Shown: positions 18,862 through 27,343, numbered from the stretch's first letter. The stretch: 64,000 nucleotides of DNA from Parerythrobacter lacustris (GCF_024626475.1 NZ_JANKHH010000008.1:44358-108357); one strand, 5' to 3'. Numbers and translations are program-made. The notes: generated by a model not told the origin, from the sequence alone.

Positions 18862-18936
18862 GTCCCCGCGAAGGCGGGGACCTCGATAGGGCAGGTGGGA
18901 CCAAGCGGCCTGAGACCCCCGCCTGCGCGGGGGCTC
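18860..18936. repeat. Palindromic repeat abutting two convergent genes
   Basis: Two hairpins, GAGTCCCCGCGAAGGCGGGG and TGAGACCCCCGCCTGCGCGG continuing into GGGCTCA, face each other over about 75 bases. The element fills the whole space between the P450 and DUF1674 genes, and the stop codons of both fall inside it. It resembles the element at 9239-9311 and probably also acts as a bidirectional terminator. Confidence 0.7.
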
Positions 18937-19093
18937 AAAAATCCACTGCAATCCCGTCTTTCTCCCAGTCGCCGTAGCGGGTGGGGGAGAGCTTTTCGTC
19001 CTGCTTGACCGCCTTGGGTGCGGGGGGCGGGTCGTTGGACCAATGCGCCGGTTTGGTGAAACGCTTGGCTGCCGGGGATTTCTCTTTTGTCAT
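18935..19093 (-). CDS. DUF1674 protein, SDHAF4-like succinate dehydrogenase assembly factor
   Basis: A 52-aa protein ending SPTRYGDWEKDGIAVDF, the hallmark C terminus of the DUF1674 family, whose mitochondrial member SDHAF4 helps assemble flavinylated SdhA. The start at 19093 (MTKEKSPAAKRFTKPAHW) gives the normal size; longer upstream frames are not protein-like. The stop codon lies in a palindromic repeat shared with the P450 gene end. No sdh genes are nearby. Confidence 0.88.
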   Translation of the reverse strand: MTKEKSPAAKRFTKPAHWSNDPPPAPKAVKQDEKLSPTRYGDWEKDGIAVDF

Positions 19094-19148
19094 CCTCCCA
19101 AGGTGCGCGCACTGGCGGGAAGTTTCAACCACCGCTAGGGCAGGCGCC

Positions 19149-20384
19149 ATGGCCCATACCCCCGGACTCCCCGCGCGCCGCGCGGCGCTGCAAATGCTCG
19201 ACGCCGTGCTCAATCGGGGCGAGACGCTCGAGGTCGCCGGGCGCAATGCCATCCGCAGCATCAGGGACGGGCCGGACAAGGCGCTCGCGCTCGCCATCGC
19301 CAACGAGGGCCTGCGCTGGCTGACCGACCTCGATGCGCTGATCGACAGCGCGACGAAGCAGGTCCTCCCGCCGGACGCCAAGGCGCGCAGCGTGCTGCGG
19401 CTGATGCTGGCGCAATGGCTGCGGCTCGATACCCCGCCGCACGCGGTGATCGCCACCGGGCTACCTTTGCTTGCCGGCGGCCCGCGGCGGCTGGCGCATG
19501 GCGTGTTCTCGACCCTGGTGAAGCGCGAGGCAACTCTCCCCCCTGCGCCGACCTTGCCCGAAGCGGTGCAGACCCGTTGGGGCGAATGCGCCGATGCCAT
19601 CGCGGCCGGGCTGGTCGAGCCGCCGCCGCTCGACCTCGCTCTGAAGAGCCCTGGCAATACTGCCGAATGGGCCAACCGCCTCGCGGCAGACAGCTACGCC
19701 CCCGGCCACCTGCGCCTGCCGCGCGGCGAGGCCGTCGAGAAGATCGAAGGCTACCGGGACGGCGCATGGTGGGTGCAGGACCTCGCCGCCTCGATCCCCG
19801 CGCGGCTGCTCGGGGAGGGGGAGGGCCGCCACGCGCTCGACCTGTGCGCCGCACCCGGCGGCAAGACGATGCAGCTCGCGGCGGCGGGGTGGAACGTCAC
19901 CGCGCTCGACCTCAGCAAGCGGCGGCTCGATGTGCTGCGCGAGAACCTCAAGCGCACCGGCCTCAAGGCGTCGCCCGTGCGCGCCGATGCGCTGGCGTGG
20001 GAGCCGAAGCACCGCTTCGATGCGATCCTGCTCGACGCGCCCTGCACCGCCACCGGCACCGCCCGCCGCCATCCCGATGTGCTCCACCGCATCGGCGCGC
20101 GCCAGATCGCCGAGATGGCGGAATTGCAGGCGGCGCTGCTGGCTCGCGCGGCAGGCTGGCTCAAGCCCGGCGGGGTGCTGGTCTACGCGGTGTGCTCGCT
20201 CGAGCGCGAGGAGGGGGAGGACCAGGCTGCAAGCGTGGCGCTGGAGCCGCTCCCCATTACCGCCGAGGAACTTCCCGCCGGGCTGCTGCCGACTGCCGAA
20301 GGCTGGCTCCGCACCGATCCGGGAATGCTGCGTGCAGAAGGCGGGCTGGACGGGTTTTTCGTTTGCAGGGTGAAGGCTTCGTAG
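19149..20384 (+). CDS. rsmB: RsmB-family 16S rRNA (cytosine-C5) methyltransferase
   Basis: A 411-aa SAM-dependent RNA methyltransferase, probably modifying C967 of 16S rRNA. The N-terminal NusB-like RNA-binding domain (about 1-140) precedes the Rossmann domain with LDLCAAPGGKT (SAM motif I), ALDLSKRRLD, the DAPC motif in ILLDAPCTATG and the catalytic cysteine in YAVCSLE. The frame is open upstream, but MAHTPGLPARRAAL at 19149 fits family N termini. It is divergent from the DUF1674 gene. Confidence 0.9.
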   Translation: MAHTPGLPARRAALQMLDAVLNRGETLEVAGRNAIRSIRDGPDKALALAIANEGLRWLTDLDALIDSATKQVLPPDAKARSVLRLMLAQWLRLDTPPHAVIATGLPLLAGGPRRLAHGVFSTLVKREATLPPAPTLPEAVQTRWGECADAIAAGLVEPPPLDLALKSPGNTAEWANRLAADSYAPGHLRLPRGEAVEKIEGYRDGAWWVQDLAASIPARLLGEGEGRHALDLCAAPGGKTMQLAAAGWNVTALDLSKRRLDVLRENLKRTGLKASPVRADALAWEPKHRFDAILLDAPCTATGTARRHPDVLHRIGARQIAEMAELQAALLARAAGWLKPGGVLVYAVCSLEREEGEDQAASVALEPLPITAEELPAGLLPTAEGWLRTDPGMLRAEGGLDGFFVCRVKAS

Positions 20385-20554
20385 TAAAATTCGCATTCGG
20401 GATAAGATTAAATCGGCAAAATTCAATGCTTGATCGATTTGCTTCAGCGTTGAGTCGCATTCCTACAAGATCAGAACTCGGCATAAAATAAACCGGCGTA
20501 CGGCGATTCTTATTTCGCGGAAACAATAATGCCGATTTTCGGCAAGGAGGACGT

Positions 20555-21760
20555 ATGCCTGATCCAATCGATCCATTGGCCAATCTTACGGCGCAGATCT
20601 ACAATTCCATGACCACGGGTCTCGGGATTTCGCGCGACGATTTCCAGATCGCTCAGGGCGACCTGATCGCGCCGGATACGACGCAGTTGCTGTGGACCAT
20701 GATGAACCAGATCCCGAACGATTCGATCGCACAGGTCTACGACTCGTCGACCATTTCGAATCTGTCGGGCGAATACGAGACCGTGCTGTCCAACCTGACC
20801 GTGGCGGGCAGCGCCGATTTCAAGACTACCCTCGGCGACCAATACAGCATCTGGCTGGCCGACTGGCGGGCGTATGCACACAGGAACCTGACCATTTCCA
20901 GCCAGCTTCCGACGGAACAGGCAAAGTTCTTTAACGAGTGGGCGACCATGAACCTCGATCCGGGAACGGCTGCGACGGCAGCAAACGCCCTGTCGCGGAT
21001 TCTGACGAATCCCGTCGGGATCGCACAGCAACTGATGCTCAACGCACCGCCGGGTGCCACCATTCCGTTCACGGTCACGCATGGGGAAATGTTGAAGCAG
21101 CTGAACCACGGTCAGACTCGCGGCTTCAGCATGGATTCGTCGACCGCAAGCGGCGACCTGTCCGGCGCATGGTCGAGCGAAAGCGGTTCCAAGGGCGGAA
21201 CCTATTTCTACACCACGTCGGAAAGCTCGGAATCGTCCAGCTTCACCAGTACCTTTGCGTCATCGAACGTTACCGTCCAGACAAACTTCGAGAAGGTCGT
21301 GACGGTTCCGTTCACCGCACTGGCAACCGGGTCGTTGCAGGATGGCGGACAGACATACCTGCCGTGGTTCTATGGCGCGGCGCTGGTCGAGGCCTATCAG
21401 GACGATACGTCGGACCTGTGGTCCGATCCGACCAAATGGACCGAGTTTTTCGGGTCGGACGGGTCGCTCCAGTACGTGACCACAGCGCTGGTCATCGCCG
21501 ACGGCATCAGCCAAACGACCACCTCCGATGCCAGCTTCAGCTCGGACCAGCAGACCTATGCGCACTCGGAAAGCCATGCTGGCTACGGCTGCTGGCCCTA
21601 TTATGTGAAGTCGGACAGTTCATCGACGACCTCGACCAATGTGTCGTTCGACTCGAGCGGACACATGACCACCACCGTCTCTTCAGCAACCAACAACCCG
21701 ATTGTCATTGGGGTGCTGGTTTCGAGCGTGAAGAGCCTTATCCAGAGCCACGCATTTTAG
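20555..21760 (+). CDS. Ser/Thr-rich protein of unknown function (401 aa)
   Basis: I do not recognise this protein. It is 401 aa, has no signal peptide or long hydrophobic helix, and begins MPDPIDPLANLTAQIYNSMT. The N-terminal half looks alpha-helical (ADWRAYAHRNLT, EWATMNLDPGTAATAANALSRIL); the C-terminal half is rich in Ser/Thr and likely beta (SSTASGDLSGAWSSESG, YFYTTSESSESSSF, SVSSATNNPIVIGVLVSSV). An AAGGAGGA ribosome site precedes ATG, and the 170 bases upstream are strikingly AT-rich compared with neighbours, as expected for a recently acquired gene with its own promoter. It stands alone, followed by a strong GC hairpin. Confidence 0.75.
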   Translation: MPDPIDPLANLTAQIYNSMTTGLGISRDDFQIAQGDLIAPDTTQLLWTMMNQIPNDSIAQVYDSSTISNLSGEYETVLSNLTVAGSADFKTTLGDQYSIWLADWRAYAHRNLTISSQLPTEQAKFFNEWATMNLDPGTAATAANALSRILTNPVGIAQQLMLNAPPGATIPFTVTHGEMLKQLNHGQTRGFSMDSSTASGDLSGAWSSESGSKGGTYFYTTSESSESSSFTSTFASSNVTVQTNFEKVVTVPFTALATGSLQDGGQTYLPWFYGAALVEAYQDDTSDLWSDPTKWTEFFGSDGSLQYVTTALVIADGISQTTTSDASFSSDQQTYAHSESHAGYGCWPYYVKSDSSSTTSTNVSFDSSGHMTTTVSSATNNPIVIGVLVSSVKSLIQSHAF

Positions 21761-21770
21761 GCTGACGCGC

Positions 21771-21815
21771 TGCCCCGGGGCGGTGCCGCACAGTGCGCGG
21801 CAACGCCCCGGCACT
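21771..21815. terminator. GC-rich hairpin between convergent genes
   Basis: TGCCCCGGGGCG and CGCCCCGGCA pair around an inner TGCCGC/GCGGCA stem. It lies between the orphan 401-aa gene and the convergent unknown gene ending at 21876. There is no T-run, so it is only a possible transcription stop or RNA-stabilising structure. Confidence 0.4.
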
Positions 21816-21875
21816 GCCCGCGGGTCATTCCCCAACCTGGAAATGCTATGCGCAGAGAGCGGCCTGTTCGTCGCT

Positions 21876-22697
21876 CTAAGCGAAGCGCAGCTGTGCCTCG
21901 CTGCACTCCCGGTCTGCCTGGCTGAAGCGCAGCCGCAATCCGATGTCGCTCCGCTCGGCGCATACGATGCGGAAGGGCACTTCCATCTCGATGTAACGGT
22001 CGAAACGGATTTGGCCCGCGCTGAAGGCCACGCGCGGATCGCCGGTCAGCAAGGCTGCGAACTGGCGGGCGCATTCGCCGATATGGGTTGCGTTGACGTG
22101 GTCGCCTGAGCCGGAGAGTTGGCGGCTGGCGGGCGGCATCCCGTTGGCGGCGGTGACCAGTGCCGTAACCGCTTCCCCATCGGGTTCGAGCGGAGAGATC
22201 AGCGCAAACTCGCCCGTCGCGACGCCGACCGCCCCCGCTGGCGCGTATTCGAAGTCATGCTCCGGTCTCGCAGGCGCCAGCGCACCTTTCGACTCCGCAC
22301 GCCAGCCTTCGAAGTTGCGGTTGCGAAACACCACGCCCTTGCCGCGCATGCGATAGACCAGCCGCTCCTGCGCATCGCGCAGCGTAATCGCAAAGCCCGG
22401 CGCGCCGCCGATCGCGGTGTCTTCCATGATCCCGTGCGCGCCATGCCCGGCGGCGGGGTCGCCGATTGCCCAGTCGACCCAGGTCAGCGCGGACCATTTG
22501 GAGGGGTCGAGCGTCCCGCGCGCCATCGCACCGCCGACGCTGATCCAGAAGCTTTGGGTCATCAGCACCAGCGGATGCTGCGGCGGCAGCTCGAGCCACG
22601 GCCACTCGGCGCGGTCGTTCGAGCAGGTGAAAGCGACCGAATTGTCCGCGCCGACGACATGATCCGCAGTATAGGCCTTGTCGATCGGCGCGGGCAT
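21876..22697 (-). CDS. Unknown protein (273 aa) downstream of msrA
   Basis: A 273-aa soluble protein not assigned to a family. Recognisable features are AEWPWLELPPQHPLVLMTQSFWIS near the N terminus, a central GHGAHGIMEDTAIGGAPGFA, and a mostly beta-rich profile. It could be a small-molecule binding or carbohydrate-related beta-sandwich, but I see no catalytic motif. The start at 22697 lies seven bases after the msrA stop, so the two genes are probably one transcript; this is the only clue to its role. The start choice excludes ten upstream residues that overlap msrA. Confidence 0.65.
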   Translation of the reverse strand: MPAPIDKAYTADHVVGADNSVAFTCSNDRAEWPWLELPPQHPLVLMTQSFWISVGGAMARGTLDPSKWSALTWVDWAIGDPAAGHGAHGIMEDTAIGGAPGFAITLRDAQERLVYRMRGKGVVFRNRNFEGWRAESKGALAPARPEHDFEYAPAGAVGVATGEFALISPLEPDGEAVTALVTAANGMPPASRQLSGSGDHVNATHIGECARQFAALLTGDPRVAFSAGQIRFDRYIEMEVPFRIVCAERSDIGLRLRFSQADRECSEAQLRFA

Positions 22698-22704
22698 CGT
22701 GCGG

Positions 22705-23241
22705 TCAGCTCTTGGCCTTGTCGGCAAAGCTCTTGCGCAGCTTCATGATCTTGGGCGGGATCACCGCGAGGCAGTAGGGGTTGCGCTGGCCTTCGCCGTC
22801 CCAGTAGTCCTGGTGGTAATCCTCCGCCGGGTACCACTCGCCGCTTTCGATAGTGGTGACGGCGGCTTCGCCCGGATGGTCGACGTTCCACCGCGCAATC
22901 GCAGCTTCGGCTTCGGCGCGCTGTGCATCGTCCAGCGGAAAGATCGCGCTGCGGTACTGCGTGCCGACATCGTTGCCCTGCCGGTTGAGCTGGGTTGGAT
23001 CATGGGTGCCGAGAAACACGTCGTAGATCTCGGGCAGGGTGATGGTGGCGGGGTCGAAGGTGACGCGGATCCCCTCGGCGTGGCCGGTGGTGCCGCTGCA
23101 CACCGCCTTGTAGGTCGGATGGGGGACGGTGCCGCCGATATAGCCGCTCTCGACCTCGCTCACCCCGATCACGTCCTTGAACACCGCTTCGGTGCACCAG
23201 AAACAGCCGCCGGCGATGATCGCTTGCTGGAATTCGCTCAT
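22705..23241 (-). CDS. msrA: Peptide-methionine (S)-S-oxide reductase
   Basis: A 178-aa MsrA that reduces the S epimer of methionine sulfoxide. The catalytic Cys13 lies in the diagnostic GGCFWCTEAVF; further landmarks are VESGYIGG, GHAEGIRVTFDP, FLGTHDPTQLNRQGNDVGTQ and YHQDYWDG. The resolving cysteine is probably the Cys near the C-terminal YCLAVIPPK. A GGAGCAAAC ribosome site precedes the start. No signal peptide, so cytoplasmic. It leads a two-gene unit with an unknown protein. Confidence 0.95.
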   Translation of the reverse strand: MSEFQQAIIAGGCFWCTEAVFKDVIGVSEVESGYIGGTVPHPTYKAVCSGTTGHAEGIRVTFDPATITLPEIYDVFLGTHDPTQLNRQGNDVGTQYRSAIFPLDDAQRAEAEAAIARWNVDHPGEAAVTTIESGEWYPAEDYHQDYWDGEGQRNPYCLAVIPPKIMKLRKSFADKAKS

Positions 23242-23346
23242 GTTTGCTCCTTCGTTCGGGAACGGATGTAGGTTGCACGGGTTCGCTTGTCATCGCCCGC
23301 TGTTGCCCTAAACACGGGGGCTATCAGTTTACCGGGAGAAAATTCG

Positions 23347-24237
23347 ATGCGTTTCCTGCTTGCCGCCGCCGCTTCCGCCCTTGCCCTTGCCGCCACGCCT
23401 GCACTGGCCGACGGCCACATGGATGCCACCAGCGATCATCATCACGGCGAAAAGCATTCGGTGCTCGATACCGCAACCTTCATGAAGCACCACGGCGAGG
23501 CGCTGTCAGGGGCGATCAACCACCCGACCCGCAAGGAAGACAGCGCGCGCGACCAGCACCGCCACCCGGCCGAAACGCTCGCCTTCTTCCACGTCGGCCC
23601 GCATATGAAGGTTGGCGAATACGCCCCCGGCGGCGGCTGGTACTCGCGCCTGCTTGGCCACTATCTCGGCGGCGAAGGCCAGCTGGTCGGCCTCTACGCC
23701 AACCCCATTACCGCAACGCAGGACGAAACGCGCCGCCAGCGCACGCGCGATGCGGCGGCGGGCTTCCCGGCCGAGGTCGCGGGCTTCACCGGGCTCCCGG
23801 CGGAGAAATTCGCCGGCATGACGCTCGAGACGATCCCCGACGACCAGAAGGGCACCTTCGACCGCATCCTGGTGATCCGCATGATGCACAACATGATGCG
23901 CTCCAACGTCGCCGACAGCGAGTTCACCGCGATGCGCGCGCTGCTCAAGGACGACGGGCTGATCGGTATCGTCCAGCACCGCGCCAAGCCGGATGCGCCC
24001 TACAGCTACACCGATGGCAGCAAGGGTTATCTGCGGCAGGACGACGTGGTGAGCTTCATGGAGCTGCAGGGCTTCGAACTGGTCGCCGCGAGCGAGATCA
24101 ACGCCAACCCGATGGACACCGCCGACCATCCCGAAGGCGTGTGGGAAATGCCCCCGATCCAGCGCACCAAGCGCGCCGACCTCGCCGAAAAGGGCGAGAG
24201 CGACCGGATGACATTGTTGTTCAAGAAGCGCCCCTGA
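23347..24237 (+). CDS. Exported SAM-methyltransferase-like protein
   Basis: A 296-aa protein starting MRFLLAAAASALALAATPALADG, an unmistakable signal peptide, then a His-rich linker HMDATSDHHHGEKH. The rest resembles class I methyltransferases of a family seen in alphaproteobacteria: GEYAPGGGWYSRLLGHYL corresponds to the SAM-binding glycine loop, and FDRILVIRMMHNMM to motif IV. A periplasmic methyltransferase would have no SAM supply, so the fold may have another role. The start at 23347 rather than 23287 is set by the signal peptide. Confidence 0.75.
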   Translation: MRFLLAAAASALALAATPALADGHMDATSDHHHGEKHSVLDTATFMKHHGEALSGAINHPTRKEDSARDQHRHPAETLAFFHVGPHMKVGEYAPGGGWYSRLLGHYLGGEGQLVGLYANPITATQDETRRQRTRDAAAGFPAEVAGFTGLPAEKFAGMTLETIPDDQKGTFDRILVIRMMHNMMRSNVADSEFTAMRALLKDDGLIGIVQHRAKPDAPYSYTDGSKGYLRQDDVVSFMELQGFELVAASEINANPMDTADHPEGVWEMPPIQRTKRADLAEKGESDRMTLLFKKRP

Positions 24238-24293
24238 CGGGCCGCAGGGCTGTCCAAAAAGCGCATGTAAGCCGGGCAGGTCATGGCTAGATG

Positions 24294-24306
24294 TGATAGT
24301 GTATCA
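24294..24306. promoter_or_regulatory. 13-bp palindrome upstream of the SIMPL lipoprotein gene
   Basis: TGATA-GTG-TATCA is a perfect palindrome with a three-base centre in an otherwise featureless, AT-richer 146-base gap, about 78 bases before the ATG. It may be a regulator site for the lipoprotein gene. A site this short can arise by chance. Confidence 0.3.
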
Positions 24307-24383
24307 TTCACCTCGGGTTCACATTGTGGTGAAAATAAGGCAACCCTGAGCGGGGCCACTCTGGCCCTGCCGGGAGAGCCCCT

Positions 24384-25127
24384 ATGAACGCCCGATCGCT
24401 TGCCCTTGCCGCCATCCTGCCCCTCGGCCTCGCCGCCTGCGGCGATGCCCCGTTCGACCCGCGCGGGGTCGAGCATGACGAAACCCTGCTCTCGGTCAGC
24501 GCCACCGGGGAGGCCGAGACGAAGCCCGACATGGCGGTCTTTCAGGCGGGGATCGAGACCTTCGGTTCCACCGGAAAGGCGGCGAGCACCGCCAATGCCG
24601 AGAAGATCGGCGAGCTGGTCGACGCGCTTAAGGCGGCAGGCGTCCCTGCGAAGGACATTCAGACGCGCTCGGTCGGGATCACCAGCATCGATTGGGGACC
24701 GCGCAAGGGCCAGTACCAGGCGAACAACATCGTTGCCGTCACCGTGCGCGACATTGCCAAGGCCGATGCCGCCGTCACCGCCGCGACCGAGGCCGGGGCA
24801 AATATCATGAGCGGTCCCGAACTGCGCATGTCGGACCCCGAAGCCGCTGCCAACACCGCCTATGGCAACGCCTTCAAGGCCGCCGAGGCGCGCGCCAAGG
24901 CCTATGCCGACGCGGCGGGGATGGAGATCAGCCGCGTGCTGACCATTCGCGATGGCGGCGGCGCGCAAGGCGATCGCTACCTGCCGGGTGCGGTGGCCCC
25001 GGTCTCGCGCATGCCCTATCCCGAGGAAATGGCCGAAGCCGCGATGGATTCCGCCAGCGTCATTCAGCCCGGCCAGACGCGCAGCACCGTGGCGGTGCAA
25101 GTGGACTTCGCGCTGCGGGAGAAGTAA
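24384..25127 (+). CDS. SIMPL (DUF541) domain lipoprotein
   Basis: A 247-aa envelope protein with a lipoprotein signal: MNARSLALAAILPLGLAAC, lipid-modified Cys19. The SIMPL/DUF541 domain spans most of the mature protein and starts with the family pattern LLSVSATGEAETKPDMAVFQAGIE, followed by IQTRSVGITS and the terminal STVAVQVDFAL strand. Family members are oligomeric outer-membrane or periplasmic proteins linked to oxidative or cell-envelope stress; the mechanism is unclear. It is 10 bases upstream of aguB and probably co-transcribed. Confidence 0.88.
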   Translation: MNARSLALAAILPLGLAACGDAPFDPRGVEHDETLLSVSATGEAETKPDMAVFQAGIETFGSTGKAASTANAEKIGELVDALKAAGVPAKDIQTRSVGITSIDWGPRKGQYQANNIVAVTVRDIAKADAAVTAATEAGANIMSGPELRMSDPEAAANTAYGNAFKAAEARAKAYADAAGMEISRVLTIRDGGGAQGDRYLPGAVAPVSRMPYPEEMAEAAMDSASVIQPGQTRSTVAVQVDFALREK

Positions 25128-25137
25128 GCGCGCTCGC

Positions 25138-26001
25138 ATGACGAAGATCACCGTTGCCGCCCTCCAGCTCGCCCTCGGCTCAAGCGACGAGGGGGAGAAT
25201 ATCGACGCGGTCGCGCAGCTGGTCGAGCGCGCGGCGGGGGAGGGGGCGCAGATCGTGCTCCCGCCCGAGCTGTTCTCCGGCCCTTATTTCTGCCGCGAGG
25301 AAGACGAGGCGCTGTTCGCGCTTGCGCGGCCTACGCTGGAGCATCCCTCGGTGATCGCGATGCGCAAGCTGGCGAAAGGGCTGGAAGTCGCCATCCCGAC
25401 CAGCTTTTTCGAGCGCGACGGGCACCATTACTACAACACGCTGGCGATGATCGGGCCGGACGGCGAGGTGATGGGCACCTATCGCAAGAGCCATATCCCC
25501 GACGGACCGGGCTACGAAGAGAAGTTCTATTTCCGCCCCGGGAATGACGGGTTCAAGGTGTGGAACGTGTGCGGCACAACCATCGGCGTCGGCATCTGCT
25601 GGGACCAGTGGTATCCCGAATGTGCGCGGGTGATGGCGCTCAAGGGCGCCGAACTGCTGTTCTACCCCACCGCGATCGGCAGCGAACCCTACGATGCCGA
25701 TCTCGACACCAGCCGGATGTGGCGGCGCGCGATGCAGGGGCATGCGGTATCGAACTGCATGCCGGTGGTCGCCGCCAACCGCATCGGCCACGAAGGCACG
25801 CAGGACGCGGGGCAGAGCTTCTACGGCCACAGCTTCATCGCCAACGAATGGGCCGACCTGGTGTGCGAATACGGCAAAGAGGAGACGGGCGTGCTGGTGG
25901 CGACGCTCGACCTCGCGCTCGCGGCCAAGCACCGTGCGGGCATGGGCTTCTTCCGCGACCGCCGCCCGCAGCTCTACGGGCGGATCGCCGAGGATATCTG
26001 A
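25138..26001 (+). CDS. aguB: N-carbamoylputrescine amidase
   Basis: A 287-aa nitrilase-superfamily enzyme that hydrolyses N-carbamoylputrescine to putrescine. The catalytic triad is complete: Glu44 in LPPELF, Lys117 in YRKSHIP and Cys154 in GICWDQWYPE. The CWDQWYPE and SHIPDGPGYEEKFYF segments are characteristic of AguB rather than other nitrilases. No agmatine deiminase gene (aguA) is adjacent, so the pathway partner must be elsewhere. The stop overlaps or touches the folK start. Confidence 0.93.
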   Translation: MTKITVAALQLALGSSDEGENIDAVAQLVERAAGEGAQIVLPPELFSGPYFCREEDEALFALARPTLEHPSVIAMRKLAKGLEVAIPTSFFERDGHHYYNTLAMIGPDGEVMGTYRKSHIPDGPGYEEKFYFRPGNDGFKVWNVCGTTIGVGICWDQWYPECARVMALKGAELLFYPTAIGSEPYDADLDTSRMWRRAMQGHAVSNCMPVVAANRIGHEGTQDAGQSFYGHSFIANEWADLVCEYGKEETGVLVATLDLALAAKHRAGMGFFRDRRPQLYGRIAEDI

Positions 26002-26489
26002 GGCAGGCGCGCTACCTTCTGGCGCTCGGTTCGAACATGCGCCACGCCGCGCTCGGCAGCCCGCGCGAGGTGGTGGCGACTGCCATCGCCGCGCTGGCGG
26101 AAATCGGCCCGGTCACCGCCCGCTCGCGCATCATCGAGAGTGCGCCGCTCGGCCCCTCGCTGCGGCGCTACGCCAATGCGGCGGCATTGGTGGAGAGCGA
26201 GCTCGAACCTGCGCACATGCTCGCGCTGCTCAAGCGGATCGAGCGCCGCTTCGGCCGGCGGCGCGGGCAGCGGTGGAGTGCGCGGGTGCTCGACCTCGAT
26301 ATCGTGCTGTGGAGCGGCGGCGCGTGGAGCAGTCCGGAACTGTCAGTTCCCCACCGCGAATTCCGGCGGCGCAGCTTCGTCCTCGGCCCGGCGGCGCAGA
26401 TCGCGGGCGACTGGCGCGATCCGCTGAGCGGACTTTCGCTCCGCCAGCTCAATGCCCGCTTGACCAAGCCAAGCCCCCTGCCTAGGTGA
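25998..26489 (+). CDS. folK: 2-amino-4-hydroxy-6-hydroxymethyldihydropteridine diphosphokinase
   Basis: An HPPK that pyrophosphorylates 6-hydroxymethyl-dihydropterin in folate synthesis. Family motifs: ARYLLALGSNMRHA at the N terminus, SRIIESAPLG, the RxxxRWxxRxLDLDI-type core in RGQRWSARVLDLDIVLW, and PHREFRRRSFVLGPAAQI. There is no ATG, GTG or TTG in the right place: Met13 would delete the LGSN motif. The best in-frame candidate is CTG at 25998, overlapping the aguB stop (CTGA), giving 163 aa, the normal HPPK length. The start is therefore unusual or coupled. tRNA-Lys follows. Confidence 0.82.
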   Translation: MRQARYLLALGSNMRHAALGSPREVVATAIAALAEIGPVTARSRIIESAPLGPSLRRYANAAALVESELEPAHMLALLKRIERRFGRRRGQRWSARVLDLDIVLWSGGAWSSPELSVPHREFRRRSFVLGPAAQIAGDWRDPLSGLSLRQLNARLTKPSPLPR

Positions 26490-26536
26490 GCGCCCGGACT
26501 GTGCGGCCCCACGCGGCCCCGCGTCCGACCCCGTGG

Positions 26537-26612
26537 GGGCCGTTAGCTCAGTCGGTAGAGCAACTGACTTTTAATCAGTAGGTCGCTGGTTCGAACCCAG
26601 CACGGCTCACCA
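26537..26612 (+). tRNA. tRNA-Lys (anticodon TTT)
   Basis: A complete 76-base cloverleaf: acceptor GGGCCGT pairs with ACGGCTC (one G-U), D arm GCTCAGTCGGTAGAGC, anticodon stem ACTGA/TCAGT with loop CTTTTAA, T arm GCTGGTTCGAACCCAGC, discriminator A, and an encoded CCA end. The anticodon TTT reads lysine codons. The DNA just downstream is AT-richer and fragmentary, as at tRNA integration sites. Confidence 0.97.
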
Positions 26613-27010
26613 CACAGTCCCAGATTTCCCTCAAATGCGCAGTCTCTGTCAGATTGGCCAAAATACCCCCGCTTTTCCGGGTCTTTGCCGCAGGTGATTT
26701 TGCGAAGCAGAACGGACGAGTTTCTGTCTGGGCGTTTTCGGGAGATTCCGGCCATTCATAACCCGTTCGCTTCGCGGCCCCTTGGGTTAATTTCGATTCC
26801 GCTCGTCGATCGCCATATCGGCAACTTCGCCCGCTGAACTGCCTTGGCCAATGGCAGAGCTTCATGGCATGGCCTGCATGCAAGAAGCCTATAGCAGTAC
26901 CGTTCAAGTATATTGAGTTCTTTACCGATATTTGTTGCCACTGTATCCTCGGCACTCAAGGGGCTGCACGGGCGAGCCTTCACATTCGGCAAAGGAATCT
27001 CGTCATCGAA
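26613..27010. other. Gene-free stretch 3' of tRNA-Lys
   Basis: About 400 bases with lower GC than the surroundings and no convincing gene on either strand. Open frames here are short or run antisense through the tRNA. I see no integrase, no terminal repeat and no copy of the tRNA 3' end. It looks like a scar of old insertion and loss at the tRNA gene. Confidence 0.55.
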
Positions 27011-27313
27011 ATGTCTTCGCTCCGTGATTCTGTATTCGTAGCCGACAACCTCCTGCCGCAGCAGGATCACGCGGCATTGTGGGAATTCTTCAGCGCGCAA
27101 AGCTTCAACCGCGTGCATGACGGCGGACTGACGCGAGTCTACCGCCTGACCGACGGCGAAAGCTGGATTTCGAGCGGCCATTACCTCCGCATTCACGAGG
27201 AGCCGGCGTCGGAACCTGTTGCCCTGATTTCCCAGCGGGTAAGGGATGGCTCCGCCAACCGGCAAAGTGCAATTGCTTTGCCAACACTCAGGTGCGAGGA
27301 GAATGCGTCGTGA
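27011..27313 (+). CDS. Hypothetical protein, possibly a truncated fragment
   Basis: A 100-aa reading frame starting MSSLRDSVFVADNLLPQQDHAALWEFF. The first 80 residues look like genuine protein and vaguely resemble N termini of Fe(II)/2OG oxygenase-type proteins (VADNLLP...ALWEFF), but no HxD motif is present. The last 20 residues look random, so this may be the 5' remnant of a longer gene. Codon use and GC differ from the flanking core genes. There is no strong ribosome site. Confidence 0.35.
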   Translation: MSSLRDSVFVADNLLPQQDHAALWEFFSAQSFNRVHDGGLTRVYRLTDGESWISSGHYLRIHEEPASEPVALISQRVRDGSANRQSAIALPTLRCEENAS

Positions 27314-27343
27314 ATTCACGAAAGAATGGACGGAGAAATCTGC

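Noticed and set aside
26543-26955. Small minus-strand proteins containing CWVRTSDLL or AGFEPATY
   Set aside because: These are the well-known false ORFs produced by reading antisense through a tRNA gene (here tRNA-Lys).
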